NCBI GenBank assembly: GCA_002296285.1
Contig: DBHX01000010.1
Span: forward strand, 1-28,037
Origin: a bacterium UBP8_UBA817
Lineage (GTDB): Bacteria; Margulisbacteria; Marinamargulisbacteria; UBA817
Length of the DNA: 28,037 nucleotides
Direction of reading: 5' to 3'
In this document: in pieces, positions 7,383-14,749 of the stretch
Layout of the letters: each line of letters opens with the position of its first letter
How positions within the stretch are numbered: position 1 is the first letter of the stretch
The notes under the pieces: generated by a model
What the model was told of the DNA's origin: nothing
Database searches by the model: none
What the model saw: only the letters and a program-made list of their open reading frames with translations
Made by a program: the position numbers and the translations under genes

Positions 7383-9407
7383 ATGCGTTTATTGGGGGGA
7401 ATTGTTGGTTGTGTATTATTTTCAGTGAGTCTGTTTTCTGAATCTCACACGATTTCCTGGCCACTGATGGTGAAACATACGCCAAAAGGGGATCGAATTG
7501 ACGTACCATTAAATTCAGGCATGCATCGCCTTATTTTTGATTCTCAAACCCCATATGATTATGGTGATAAGGTGAGGATTGTTGGAGAAACTGCGGTATG
7601 CAGTGAACCTCGAAATCCTGGTGTATTTAATTTTTGTGCTTGGCAATACCGAGAAGGGATTGATTCAATGATGTTTATTGCCTCCCATGAATTGGTGCAA
7701 GCATCGACGAAACATGCCGCGTTCATTTGGTTATCCAGGCTTCCTCAACGGCTGTATCATCAAATGCAGTTGGTGTTTCCGAATCAAAGTTCAGTGATTT
7801 ATACCATGATATTTGGGGCTAGGGAGGATCATGTTTCTTCGGATGTAAAATTGGTCTTTTCAAAGGTGGGGTTGATCCATTTATTGGTGGTTTCTGGAGC
7901 CCAAATCGGATTAATTACGGCGGTTGTTTTTTTATTGATGCGATTGATTCACGCGTCCTTTATCGTTGCTTTTTTTATGGTTCTTATGGTTCAGTGTTGG
8001 TATTTATTTATTAGTGGCATTGATGCATCCATTGCGCGCTCAGTGATCATGACGGATTTGTTACTTTGGCATCGATTTTACATGTTGCGACGCTACCCTC
8101 TGTGGTGGTACTTGGTGATTGCGGCGGTTATGATTGCGGTGGTGATGCCCAAATCGGTGTTAAGTCCTGGGTTTTGGTATTCATTTTTTATTACTTATGG
8201 GTTACTAATGCTTCCACCTCGTATGGTGCCATTGATTTCGGGTCCTCGCTGGTTTGTAGCCTATGGTGTGGCCAGTCTAACTGCGGTGACGATTTCGATT
8301 CCAATACAATTGATTCAAACGTCAACCATTTCTTTGATGGCGGTGGTGGCCAATTTGTGGGTTTCATGGATGAGTACATGGGTGTTACTTGGGGGATTGG
8401 TATGTTTAGTAGTGTCGATTTTATCGGTTGATTTGGGGCACTTTTTTGGGCGTGGGATTGATTTTATGGCTGAGGTGATGATTCGATGTGCGCACGTTAT
8501 TGATGGATTGGGAACTCAGGTGTCATTTGATCAAGTTACCATTTGTGCATTTTTAATTTCGGGTGGTTTGATTATGTTGTTTTATTATCAACGAAAAAAA
8601 ATAATACTTATTGGATTTATTTTGGCTTGGGTGATGGTTTTTTTTCACTTATCCAATCGACAATTTGTTCTGGCGATAGATGTTGGGCAGGGGGATGCGA
8701 CGCTTATTGTGGATGGTTTTTATTCCGTACTCATTGATTCTGGGGGCATGCGTGGAGGACGGCCGGTTGCAGAACATACGATTCTTCCCGTATTGAATTT
8801 TTTTGGCATTGACCAATTGTCATTGCTTATTATTACCCATCATGATTTGGATCATATGGGTGGGTTGTCCATGCTATTGGATCGAGGCATTGATCACATC
8901 ATTTCACCCGAACCATTGCCTTTGCGTAATCATCGTCATGTACAGGACATCGAATCAATGTTGTTGCCTCATGGCCAGTTACGTGTGATTCCACCCAGCA
9001 TGTTTTTTTTGGATGAATCACGAAATAACCAAAGTTTACTGGTTCAGCTGAGCGTATCCAACTGGTCGTTTTTATTCACGGGTGATATGGATGAATTGAT
9101 GGAAATTAGGCTCATTAATCATCACCTTATTGAGATGTCCCACTTTTTGAAGGTGGGTCATCATGGGAGTCGTTCATCAACGTCAACTGAGCTTTTGATG
9201 ACGGTAGATCCGGTGTTATCTTGGAATAGTTGTGGTCAAAATAATCCGTACGGACATCCTCATTTAGATGTCTTGAATCGATTGAGTAATCATCACATTC
9301 CATTATTATCAACGCATGTGGATGGGGCTATTTTATTTAAAATTAATCGGTCTAAAATGAGTGTGTCTACCCATGTGTCAAACAAAGTATTGCCTGTCAA
9401 AATGTAG
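7383..9407 (+). CDS. comEC: ComEC/Rec2 DNA-uptake channel
   Basis: ComEC forms the inner-membrane channel that passes single-stranded DNA into the cytoplasm in natural transformation. At 674 aa it is slightly short for the family (700-800). The order is standard: an N-terminal membrane segment and DUF4131-like periplasmic part with NPGVFNFCAWQYREGI; a polytopic Competence domain (residues ~135-430, starting near YTMIFGAREDHV and containing LLVVSGAQIGL); and a C-terminal metallo-beta-lactamase domain with LAIDVGQGDATLI, the metal motif THHDLDHMGG, FLFTGDM, and LKVGHHGSRSSTS. All listed metal ligands are present. ATG 7383 is preferred over TTG 7377 because of the -10 box. It appears monocistronic. 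No comEA, comF or pilus genes are in the window. Confidence 0.95.
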   Translation: MRLLGGIVGCVLFSVSLFSESHTISWPLMVKHTPKGDRIDVPLNSGMHRLIFDSQTPYDYGDKVRIVGETAVCSEPRNPGVFNFCAWQYREGIDSMMFIASHELVQASTKHAAFIWLSRLPQRLYHQMQLVFPNQSSVIYTMIFGAREDHVSSDVKLVFSKVGLIHLLVVSGAQIGLITAVVFLLMRLIHASFIVAFFMVLMVQCWYLFISGIDASIARSVIMTDLLLWHRFYMLRRYPLWWYLVIAAVMIAVVMPKSVLSPGFWYSFFITYGLLMLPPRMVPLISGPRWFVAYGVASLTAVTISIPIQLIQTSTISLMAVVANLWVSWMSTWVLLGGLVCLVVSILSVDLGHFFGRGIDFMAEVMIRCAHVIDGLGTQVSFDQVTICAFLISGGLIMLFYYQRKKIILIGFILAWVMVFFHLSNRQFVLAIDVGQGDATLIVDGFYSVLIDSGGMRGGRPVAEHTILPVLNFFGIDQLSLLIITHHDLDHMGGLSMLLDRGIDHIISPEPLPLRNHRHVQDIESMLLPHGQLRVIPPSMFFLDESRNNQSLLVQLSVSNWSFLFTGDMDELMEIRLINHHLIEMSHFLKVGHHGSRSSTSTELLMTVDPVLSWNSCGQNNPYGHPHLDVLNRLSNHHIPLLSTHVDGAILFKINRSKMSVSTHVSNKVLPVKM

Positions 9408-9659
9408 GGGTAAGGGGTATGGGTTATAGTGTTTTGTGAATACCATCACAATACGGGAATGATTTTGACTGTTTGCATAGGCATAGACTGACGTTTTTTG
9501 GTGAGCGTAAGGTGATGCTTTTTGGTTCAAATTCTGTGCCTTTGTGGCTACCATCACAAAAGGGTTGATTCGTTGATAATCCGCAACGCATATATCGTAA
9601 TGCCCAGGGTCCAAATTTTTGGTGATGCTTTTCTTTTTATAAATATTAGGTTTTTTCAT
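9378..9659 (-). CDS. Hypothetical small basic protein (doubtful)
   Basis: A 93 aa open frame antisense to the last 30 bp of comEC and filling the gap before 9680. It begins MKKPNIYKKKSITKNLDPGH and contains two similar pieces, PFVMVATKAQNLNQ and SRIVMVFTKHYNPY. TATTAT lies 9 nt before its ATG, overlapping the divergent promoter of the next gene. I do not recognise it. No signal peptide or membrane segment. It could be a chance frame in an otherwise empty 270 bp gap. Confidence 0.3.
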   Translation of the reverse strand: MKKPNIYKKKSITKNLDPGHYDICVADYQRINPFVMVATKAQNLNQKASPYAHQKTSVYAYANSQNHSRIVMVFTKHYNPYPLPLHFDRQYFV

Positions 9660-9667
9660 ATGTTACC

Positions 9668-9679
9668 GATAATACTAGT
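9668..9679 (+). promoter_or_regulatory. Predicted leaderless -10 element
   Basis: GATAAT (9668-9673) then 6 nt to ATG 9680. No good -35 is visible. Confidence 0.4.
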
Positions 9680-10447
9680 ATGGTTTTAGAATTACAACGA
9701 AAAGCGTCCATTTGTCGTATTGGTGCCTTTTGTGCCTTTATTGCGGGTGCGTGTTATTCATTGATTGTATGTTGCGCGTTTTTGTCACCATCAACGATTG
9801 CATCTTATGTTACTTCGGCCCAGTATTTTGATGATTTTGTGTCGTATCGTCCCATATTTATTTTTTTGAAATGCCTGATGATTATTGCGAATGCCTCATT
9901 TGTTGGTGTCGTGGTGGCGTTTCATTCCTTGGTTCGGGCGAAAAATTATGGGAAGATGACTGTTTTTTCAATTCTGGCCATTATTGGGTTGGGGGTTGGA
10001 ATTTTTCAATCTGTACTTGATATGACAATGGTTCCGTATTTGGCCGATCAGTATGCGGCTGGTTCTCCGTTGGTTAAAGAGGTTATTATTGCCCTTGGGG
10101 TTGCCAATCCAGCCATCTATATTGCCTCATTGGGATTGCCTGGGTTGTGGTTTATTTTTGTGAGTATTATGGCCTTAAACAATCCCAATATTCCTAAATT
10201 ACTTGTATTGTTGGGTTTTATGTGGGGTGTTGGTAATATTGTTACGGTATTTGCCCATGTGGCCATTATTATTTGGTTGATTTATTTGGTGGCATTTGGG
10301 GCATTGTGTGCGGCTCCTATTTGGAGCATTTGGGAAGGCATTTATTTATTTCGGCTTTCAAAAGGATATCAAGAGAAAGTTCAAGAATCTGTGGTTAAGT
10401 ATTATCAATCAACCAACATTATAAATACTAATGATTCGTTGGCTTAG
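9680..10447 (+). CDS. Six-helix integral membrane protein, DUF4386-like
   Basis: A 255 aa polytopic protein with six hydrophobic segments near residues 15-35, 58-82, 92-115, 135-160, 170-187 and 190-217, and a short charged cytoplasmic tail. The layout, RIGAFCAFIAGACYSL opening and long loop before helix 4 (DMTMVPYLADQYAAG) resemble DUF4386 proteins, whose function is unknown. No catalytic motif is seen. Its last 20 bp overlap the 3' end of the convergent carrier gene, with no room for a terminator between them. Confidence 0.75.
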   Translation: MVLELQRKASICRIGAFCAFIAGACYSLIVCCAFLSPSTIASYVTSAQYFDDFVSYRPIFIFLKCLMIIANASFVGVVVAFHSLVRAKNYGKMTVFSILAIIGLGVGIFQSVLDMTMVPYLADQYAAGSPLVKEVIIALGVANPAIYIASLGLPGLWFIFVSIMALNNPNIPKLLVLLGFMWGVGNIVTVFAHVAIIIWLIYLVAFGALCAAPIWSIWEGIYLFRLSKGYQEKVQESVVKYYQSTNIINTNDSLA

Positions 10448-11160
10448 ATTGTTCATTGTATAATATTTTATGAAGTGTGGGTCCGATGGTTGCTCTCATA
10501 ATAAATAATTTAATCAATCCAGGAACAGAACTTACCAGGGCTTTTTTGTAAGGTTGTCGTTTGGAACCAATCACTTGTGATACTCTTAGTGCTTCAAATG
10601 GGGTTGTGAACAATCCTCCCAATACCAGTGAACTACCTCCAATCATTGATTTTTTTAATATATTATCCTCCGGTGACGTTAGGGCCGAGTAGTCGCCAAT
10701 GGAGATAAAGGATGATATTCCATTTCTAGTGGCAGTGACATTGGCTCCGCGGTATAAGTCATGAAGGGAAAGCATGCGTGCGATTTTAAGTGGGGGATTT
10801 TGTGTGGTTTGGCAATGATTTTTCCAAACCGTTACTGGATTTAATAGGTAAGCTTCGGTAATGCCTGTGAGTGCGCCTGATGTACTGGCTTTAACGATTT
10901 TATTATCTGACGTTGGGATTTGGTGCACACGAAATAAAATGGTGGTGCTTGCAACTGCTTTTAATCGTCTTGAGCAAATTTCAATGCTTAACCCACTATA
11001 TAAGTTTCCGTATGATGCAGTATTGCTCAGATTTCTCAAACTCATGGTGGTTAGTGGATAGGTTTATTCCTTGAAGAGTCTCAGCAGTGGCTGCAGACGT
11101 TAAAATGACGCTATACCCATTTTTTTGTGATTCAATTATTTTTTGTGAAACAGGATTCAT
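10428..11160 (-). pseudogene. Mitochondrial carrier (SLC25) family homologue, with one frameshift
   Basis: Three tandem ~80 aa repeats of the mitochondrial carrier type can be read. Repeat 1: AETLQGI, then TYPLTTMSLRNL and NLYSGLSIEICSRRLK. Repeat 2: SGALTGITEAYLLNPVTVWKN and DLYRGANVTATRNGISSF. Repeat 3: LGGLFTTPFEALRVSQ and SSVPGLIKLFIMRATIGP. The signature P-x-[DE]-x-x-[KR] is kept fully in repeat 3 (PFEALR) and in part in repeat 2 (PVTVWK) and repeat 1. The gene begins at ATG 11160 (MNPVSQKIIESQKNGYSV), 7 nt behind a good promoter. That frame stops at 10998-10996, and the rest is in another frame open from 11063. Removing one A of the run at 11063-11065 joins them as QGITYPLTT. Restored length ~243 aa, short for the family (~300). 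It would span a membrane with six helices. The break may be a sequencing error, true decay or recoding. Such carriers are almost confined to eukaryotes; Legionella LncP is the known bacterial case. Confidence 0.8.
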
Positions 11161-11195
11161 ACTTGATATGGTATGTTACTTGTTGTATTTGTCAA
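11161..11195 (-). promoter_or_regulatory. Promoter of the carrier homologue
   Basis: On the minus strand: TTGACA (11195-11190), 16 bp, TACCAT (11173-11168), 7 nt, ATG 11160. The consensus -35 supports ATG 11160 as the real start, upstream of the frameshift, and divergent from thiG. Confidence 0.6.
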
Positions 11196-11261
11196 TTCTT
11201 CTATTGCATTTTAAATTACCGATTATTTTTAAATCGTTGCATACCTAAAATTACTTTTTTT

Positions 11262-11276
11262 TGCTAGAATACAGTC
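11262..11276 (+). promoter_or_regulatory. Predicted leaderless extended -10 for thiGH
   Basis: TGC-TAGAAT (hexamer 11265-11270) then 6 nt to ATG 11277. No TPP riboswitch fits in the 116 bp shared with the divergent carrier gene, and a 5' end at the ATG would leave no leader for one. Confidence 0.55.
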
Positions 11277-12038
11277 ATGTCAACATTAGAAATTAATGGG
11301 CAAGCATTTTTATCACGACTGCTGCTTGGTACTGGAAAATTTGAATCTGATCAGATGATGGCCAAAGCCATTGCTGAAAGTGGTGCTGAAATTATTACGG
11401 CCGCTCTTCGTCGTGTTGATTTTCAAAACCCTGATGATGTTTTTTTAAATGTGATTGACCCAAAGGCGTATGTCTTTTTGACCAATACGTCAGGGGCAAG
11501 AACCGCGGATGAAGCCATTCGCTTGGCACGATTGGGGCGTACTCAATCCAATTGGGTGAAGCTTGAACTGACTCCCGAGCCCAATCATTTGTTGCCGGAC
11601 CCGATTGAAACATTAACGGCGGCCGAAGTCTTGGTGAAAGAGGGAATGATTGTGTTGCCTTACATCAATGCGGATCCCGTGTTATGCAAGCGTTTGGAAG
11701 ATGTCGGATGTCAAGTGGTGATGCCATTGGGTGCACCGATTGGAACCAATAAGGGGCTAACAACCAAGGATCAATTGCAAATTATTATTGAAAATTCAAA
11801 TGTCCCGGTGATTATTGATGCCGGGCTAGGGGCACCTTCGCATGCGAGTGAAGCCATGGAAATGGGAGCCGATGCTGTGTTGATTAACACAGCCATTGCA
11901 ACAGCAAAGGATCCCATTGCCATGGCTCGAGCGTTTAAATGGGCGGTTGAAGCGGGTCGACTGGCTTTTGAGGCGGGTCTTCCGTTGTCGCAATCCAAGG
12001 CCATGGCATCATCACCTTTAACTGGGTTTCTTTCTTAA
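11277..12038 (+). CDS. thiG: Thiazole synthase ThiG
   Basis: ThiG makes the thiazole phosphate of thiamine from 1-deoxyxylulose-5-phosphate, dehydroglycine and ThiS-thiocarboxylate. 253 aa, usual length, TIM barrel. Conserved segments: SRLLLGTGKF, IITAALRRVD, LTNTSGARTADEAIRLARLG, the substrate lysine in WVKLELTPEP, LLPDPIETLTAAE, VMPLGAPIGTNKGL, PVIIDAGLGAPSHA and ADAVLINTAIA. The stop is followed at once by the thiH ATG (TAAATG), so the two are co-translated. Partner genes thiS, thiF, thiC, thiE are not here. The dehydroglycine comes from ThiH next door, implying the tyrosine (anaerobic-type) route rather than ThiO. Confidence 0.97.
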   Translation: MSTLEINGQAFLSRLLLGTGKFESDQMMAKAIAESGAEIITAALRRVDFQNPDDVFLNVIDPKAYVFLTNTSGARTADEAIRLARLGRTQSNWVKLELTPEPNHLLPDPIETLTAAEVLVKEGMIVLPYINADPVLCKRLEDVGCQVVMPLGAPIGTNKGLTTKDQLQIIIENSNVPVIIDAGLGAPSHASEAMEMGADAVLINTAIATAKDPIAMARAFKWAVEAGRLAFEAGLPLSQSKAMASSPLTGFLS

Positions 12039-13136
12039 ATGTATTCGGAGCGGTTTTCTTTTGATGAGACAGTTGCTAAGCGCGAACGAATTCCTTCCTC
12101 ACGTCCAAACAATACCATCGATCAACTGTTATTAACCCCATATAATGTATTTACTGATTTAACCAATGACCAGTTAGAAGCCTTAGCCCAACGTGCGGCA
12201 TATATCACCAAGCAGCGCTTTGGGAATGTAATGCGATTTTTTGTTCCATTGTATTTGTCCAATGAATGTTACAATAACTGCACCTATTGTGGGTTCAGCT
12301 ATGACCGAAATATCGATCGCTATACATTAAATGATACAGAAGTTATTGATAATGTTCAGGCCTTGGTGAGTCGAGGCTTTCAGCATATATTATTACTCAC
12401 TGGGGAAGCTCAGAAAACCGTTGAGATGCCTTATTTTGAGCGTATCTTGCCATTAATTCGACCCCATGTGTCGCAATTGGGGATGGAGGTTCAACCTTTG
12501 GAAGAGGCGGACTATTCTCGTTTGATAGTGTGTGGTTTGGATGCCGTAACCGTGTACCAGGAGACATATCATAAGGATCATTATCTCATGCATCACTTGA
12601 GTGGCAAGAAACGTCGTTTTGAGTATCGATTGGATACGGCCGATCGAGCGGCTAGGGCGGGGGTATACCGAATTAATATTGGCGCTTTATTGGGGCTGAG
12701 TGACTGGCGATTTGAGGCGATTGCATTGGTGGATCATTTGAAGTACTTATACAAGACTTATTGGCAAACCCAGTTTTCCATTTCGTTTCCTCGCATTACC
12801 TCTATTTTTGATGCAACTCGGCCCTTGCACCCGGTAACAGATCGACAACTGGTTCAGTTGGTGTGTGCGTTTCGGTGCCTTTTTCCAGATTTAGGGATAA
12901 CGTTGTCAACGCGTGAATCTGCTCAATTACGGGATGGACTGATGGCATTGGGAATTACCGATATGAGCGCTGAGTCCATGACATCGCCAGGCGCATACAC
13001 GGGCATTGATGCGGAACCCCAGTTTTCGACGACGGATCATCGATCATTGACGGATATTCAATCCGTGTTGTCTCATCAAGGAATGGATAGTGTGGTGAAA
13101 GATTGGGATCGTACTTATACCTGTTCAGGATCATAA
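12039..13136 (+). CDS. thiH: 2-iminoacetate synthase ThiH (radical SAM)
   Basis: ThiH cleaves tyrosine to dehydroglycine (2-iminoacetate) and p-cresol with a [4Fe-4S] cluster and S-adenosylmethionine. 365 aa, normal length. The radical SAM triad is CYNNCTYCGF (residues ~78-87), after PLYLSNE. Further family segments: LLLTGEAQKTVEMPY, LGMEVQPLEEADY, VYQETYHKDHY, INIGALLGLSDWR and the C-terminal SFPRITSIFD region. The late motif usually SAGSKT reads SAESMT, a small deviation near the end. Starts directly on the thiG stop with no Shine-Dalgarno. The last 22 bp overlap the convergent DUF6788-like gene. Confidence 0.96.
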   Translation: MYSERFSFDETVAKRERIPSSRPNNTIDQLLLTPYNVFTDLTNDQLEALAQRAAYITKQRFGNVMRFFVPLYLSNECYNNCTYCGFSYDRNIDRYTLNDTEVIDNVQALVSRGFQHILLLTGEAQKTVEMPYFERILPLIRPHVSQLGMEVQPLEEADYSRLIVCGLDAVTVYQETYHKDHYLMHHLSGKKRRFEYRLDTADRAARAGVYRINIGALLGLSDWRFEAIALVDHLKYLYKTYWQTQFSISFPRITSIFDATRPLHPVTDRQLVQLVCAFRCLFPDLGITLSTRESAQLRDGLMALGITDMSAESMTSPGAYTGIDAEPQFSTTDHRSLTDIQSVLSHQGMDSVVKDWDRTYTCSGS

Positions 13137-13450
13137 TCCCACCCGTAATCTTTAAAATGATTAACGTAGGCTTCGGATAAGTCACTGATTAATGATTTAA
13201 GTCGATGGTATTCATTGATGTATTCGGTTACTTTCTCAACATCCTCTGGTTTTACAAACCGTGTTCGACTTTTGCCTTTTAAGGAATAACTGAGCTGATA
13301 GTAGGGCCCATGTTTTTTTGGGGTTAGTTTATCTTTGCACGCACAATTGGGTTTGTTGCATACCGTGTACTGCAAGGATATCTTTCCCGGATGAAATTTC
13401 CCTGAATTAAAAATTTCTTTTTTTATGTTGATTGGCTCATGTTTCCCCAT
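13115..13450 (-). CDS. DUF6788-like small zinc-ribbon-type protein
   Basis: A 111 aa protein with the pattern of DUF6788: SLQYTVCNKPNCACKDK (Cys-x5-Cys-x-Cys), then HGPYYQLSYSLKGKSRTRFV, then a helical tail (VEKVTEYINEYHRLKSLISDLSE, given here as two pieces of one helix: VEKVTEYINEYHR and LKSLISDLSE). The cysteines suggest metal binding. The family is widespread and often found next to mobile elements, but its role is unknown; no transposase or inverted repeat is seen here. The start ATG has AAAGG a few bases upstream. It is convergent with thiH, overlapping its end. Confidence 0.6.
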   Translation of the reverse strand: MGKHEPINIKKEIFNSGKFHPGKISLQYTVCNKPNCACKDKLTPKKHGPYYQLSYSLKGKSRTRFVKPEDVEKVTEYINEYHRLKSLISDLSEAYVNHFKDYGWDYDPEQV

Positions 13451-13464
13451 AGCCTTTTGCCGTT

Positions 13465-13492
13465 TCCTACTCCCAATATGTAGGATTTTTTT
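13465..13492 (+). terminator. Possible intrinsic terminator
   Basis: TCCTAC / GTAGGA (6 bp stem, 9 nt loop TCCCAATAT) followed by a run of seven T. It would end thiGH transcripts only after reading across the antisense DUF6788-like gene. Weak stem. Confidence 0.3.
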
Positions 13493-13680
13493 GCTACAAG
13501 ATTATAACAACCAACTTTGAGCGGTTTTATTAATCGAAATATTTTGATGGATTGGCTTCCCTTAAAGAGTTGATGGAATTGTTTTTTAATTTAAATCAGA
13601 AAACCCATGTAACAACAAACCGTTGCAATTTGCTCAATGAAAGCGGGATAGGTTAGGGGTGGTATTAGCGAGGAGGGGGG

Positions 13681-14661
13681 TTAAATAAACGATAACTGGG
13701 TGGCTTTAATGTAACAGGTTTCGTTGTTTATGATTGTTTTTTCTAACATACCTTCTTCGCAAAAATGCTGAAGTTCATTGATCGCTTGAGCCAAATCCAT
13801 GTTAAATTCATCGGCATACATGCTTTCGTTGATGTGTTGATGTTTTGCCATGAATGATTCGAGTAACTGTTGGGGAATTACGGAATCAATTTTGCTGATA
13901 ATGTCCATTTTTTTTGTTGATTCATTGCCATTGGGCAAGCGATAGCAAGTGCTACGACCTGAGCCTGCAATGATTACTTTTTCTTGTTGCACCAATTCAG
14001 CCAGTTCAATGTGTGCTGTTTTGTGGGATACCCCAAATAGTTTTCGGTATTGTTTGTTTTTAATGGATCCTTGTTGTGTGATAAATTCAATGGCCTTTAA
14101 TTGGCGAGCATTGAAGGGTTCTTTTGGGGTGCTTACTTCAACCACAGTGTCATAGGTCGATTCTAGCATCGGTTTTTCTTTGCTTAAGTGGGGTGAATTT
14201 GGTTCAGATGCCGGTGCACTTGGTTGTGTTTTTGGTGGGATTGTGGTTTGAATGCTGGTTTGATTTTCTGTTGTGTTGGGGTATGCGGTGTGAATTGTGG
14301 GGGTGTATTCTGTTAATTTTTTTTCAATGATTTTGTAAAATTTTTCACTGTATGGCATGTCTTGTTTTGATTGTTCAATGTCCAAAATAAGGATTTTTTT
14401 GTTGGACCGAAATAAGAAGGTTGTTGAAATCTGAGACAATTTAAAATGGTTATTTAGATAATGATCAATCCATTGATCGGTTTGTTCATACCCTGTTAAA
14501 TGGACGTTGATTTTATCGTAACCAATGATCAATTTTCCACCCATTGTGTTGAGTAATCCGGATATGGTTTGTCCCATGAGCCGTTCTTGACGAGTGTTGC
14601 TTAGGAAAAATGTATTCTCTGAGGGGGACTGGATTAATGAAATAAAGCTTTGCCAATTCAT
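13681..14661 (-). CDS. AlbA_2 (Schlafen-type) domain protein with C-terminal winged helix
   Basis: A 326 aa protein in three parts. Residues ~12-60 resemble the AlbA_2/Schlafen fold: SENTFFLSNTRQERLMGQTI then GLLNTMGGKLIIGYDK, the usual NT-x-GG-x-L-x-IG pattern; the family's EFK near the start is replaced by FFLSN. Residues ~125-175 are a low-complexity Thr/Pro/Ser linker. Residues ~180-245 are a winged helix: FNARQLKAIEFITQQGSI, YRKLFGVSHKTAHIELAEL, GSGRSTCYRL, the layout of the C-terminal part of AlbA_2 transcriptional regulators. A further ~80 aa helical tail follows. DNA or RNA binding is likely; target unknown. Divergent from purD across 88 bp. Confidence 0.7.
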   Translation of the reverse strand: MNWQSFISLIQSPSENTFFLSNTRQERLMGQTISGLLNTMGGKLIIGYDKINVHLTGYEQTDQWIDHYLNNHFKLSQISTTFLFRSNKKILILDIEQSKQDMPYSEKFYKIIEKKLTEYTPTIHTAYPNTTENQTSIQTTIPPKTQPSAPASEPNSPHLSKEKPMLESTYDTVVEVSTPKEPFNARQLKAIEFITQQGSIKNKQYRKLFGVSHKTAHIELAELVQQEKVIIAGSGRSTCYRLPNGNESTKKMDIISKIDSVIPQQLLESFMAKHQHINESMYADEFNMDLAQAINELQHFCEEGMLEKTIINNETCYIKATQLSFI

Positions 14662-14669
14662 ATAAAAAT

Positions 14670-14675
14670 ATTTTA
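14670..14675 (-). promoter_or_regulatory. -10 element of the AlbA_2 gene
   Basis: TAAAAT on the minus strand, 8 nt before ATG 14661. -35 not evident. Confidence 0.35.
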
Positions 14676-14713
14676 TCAGATAATTTTTAATTATTTCTAG
14701 TTATTTTCAATTC

Positions 14714-14749
14714 TTGACATCTTCCCCAATCATTTCGACAATAAAGGGT
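14714..14749 (+). promoter_or_regulatory. Strong leaderless promoter for purD
   Basis: TTGACA (14714-14719), 17 bp, GACAAT (14737-14742), 7 nt, ATG 14750. A consensus -35 and ideal spacer leave almost no room for a 5' leader. Best single example of the pattern in the window. Confidence 0.7.

Noticed and set aside
8066..8431. 121-codon frame inside comEC, same strand
   Set aside because: Lies in a different frame of the Competence domain; Gly/Asp/Val-rich shadow without its own start signal.
11161..11276. TPP riboswitch ahead of thiGH
   Set aside because: Only 116 bp shared with a divergent promoter, no thi-box-like conserved elements, and the -10 box sits 6 nt before the ATG.
13115..13680. 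Insertion-sequence remnant around the DUF6788-like gene
   Set aside because: No transposase fragment, inverted repeats or target duplication could be found by eye.
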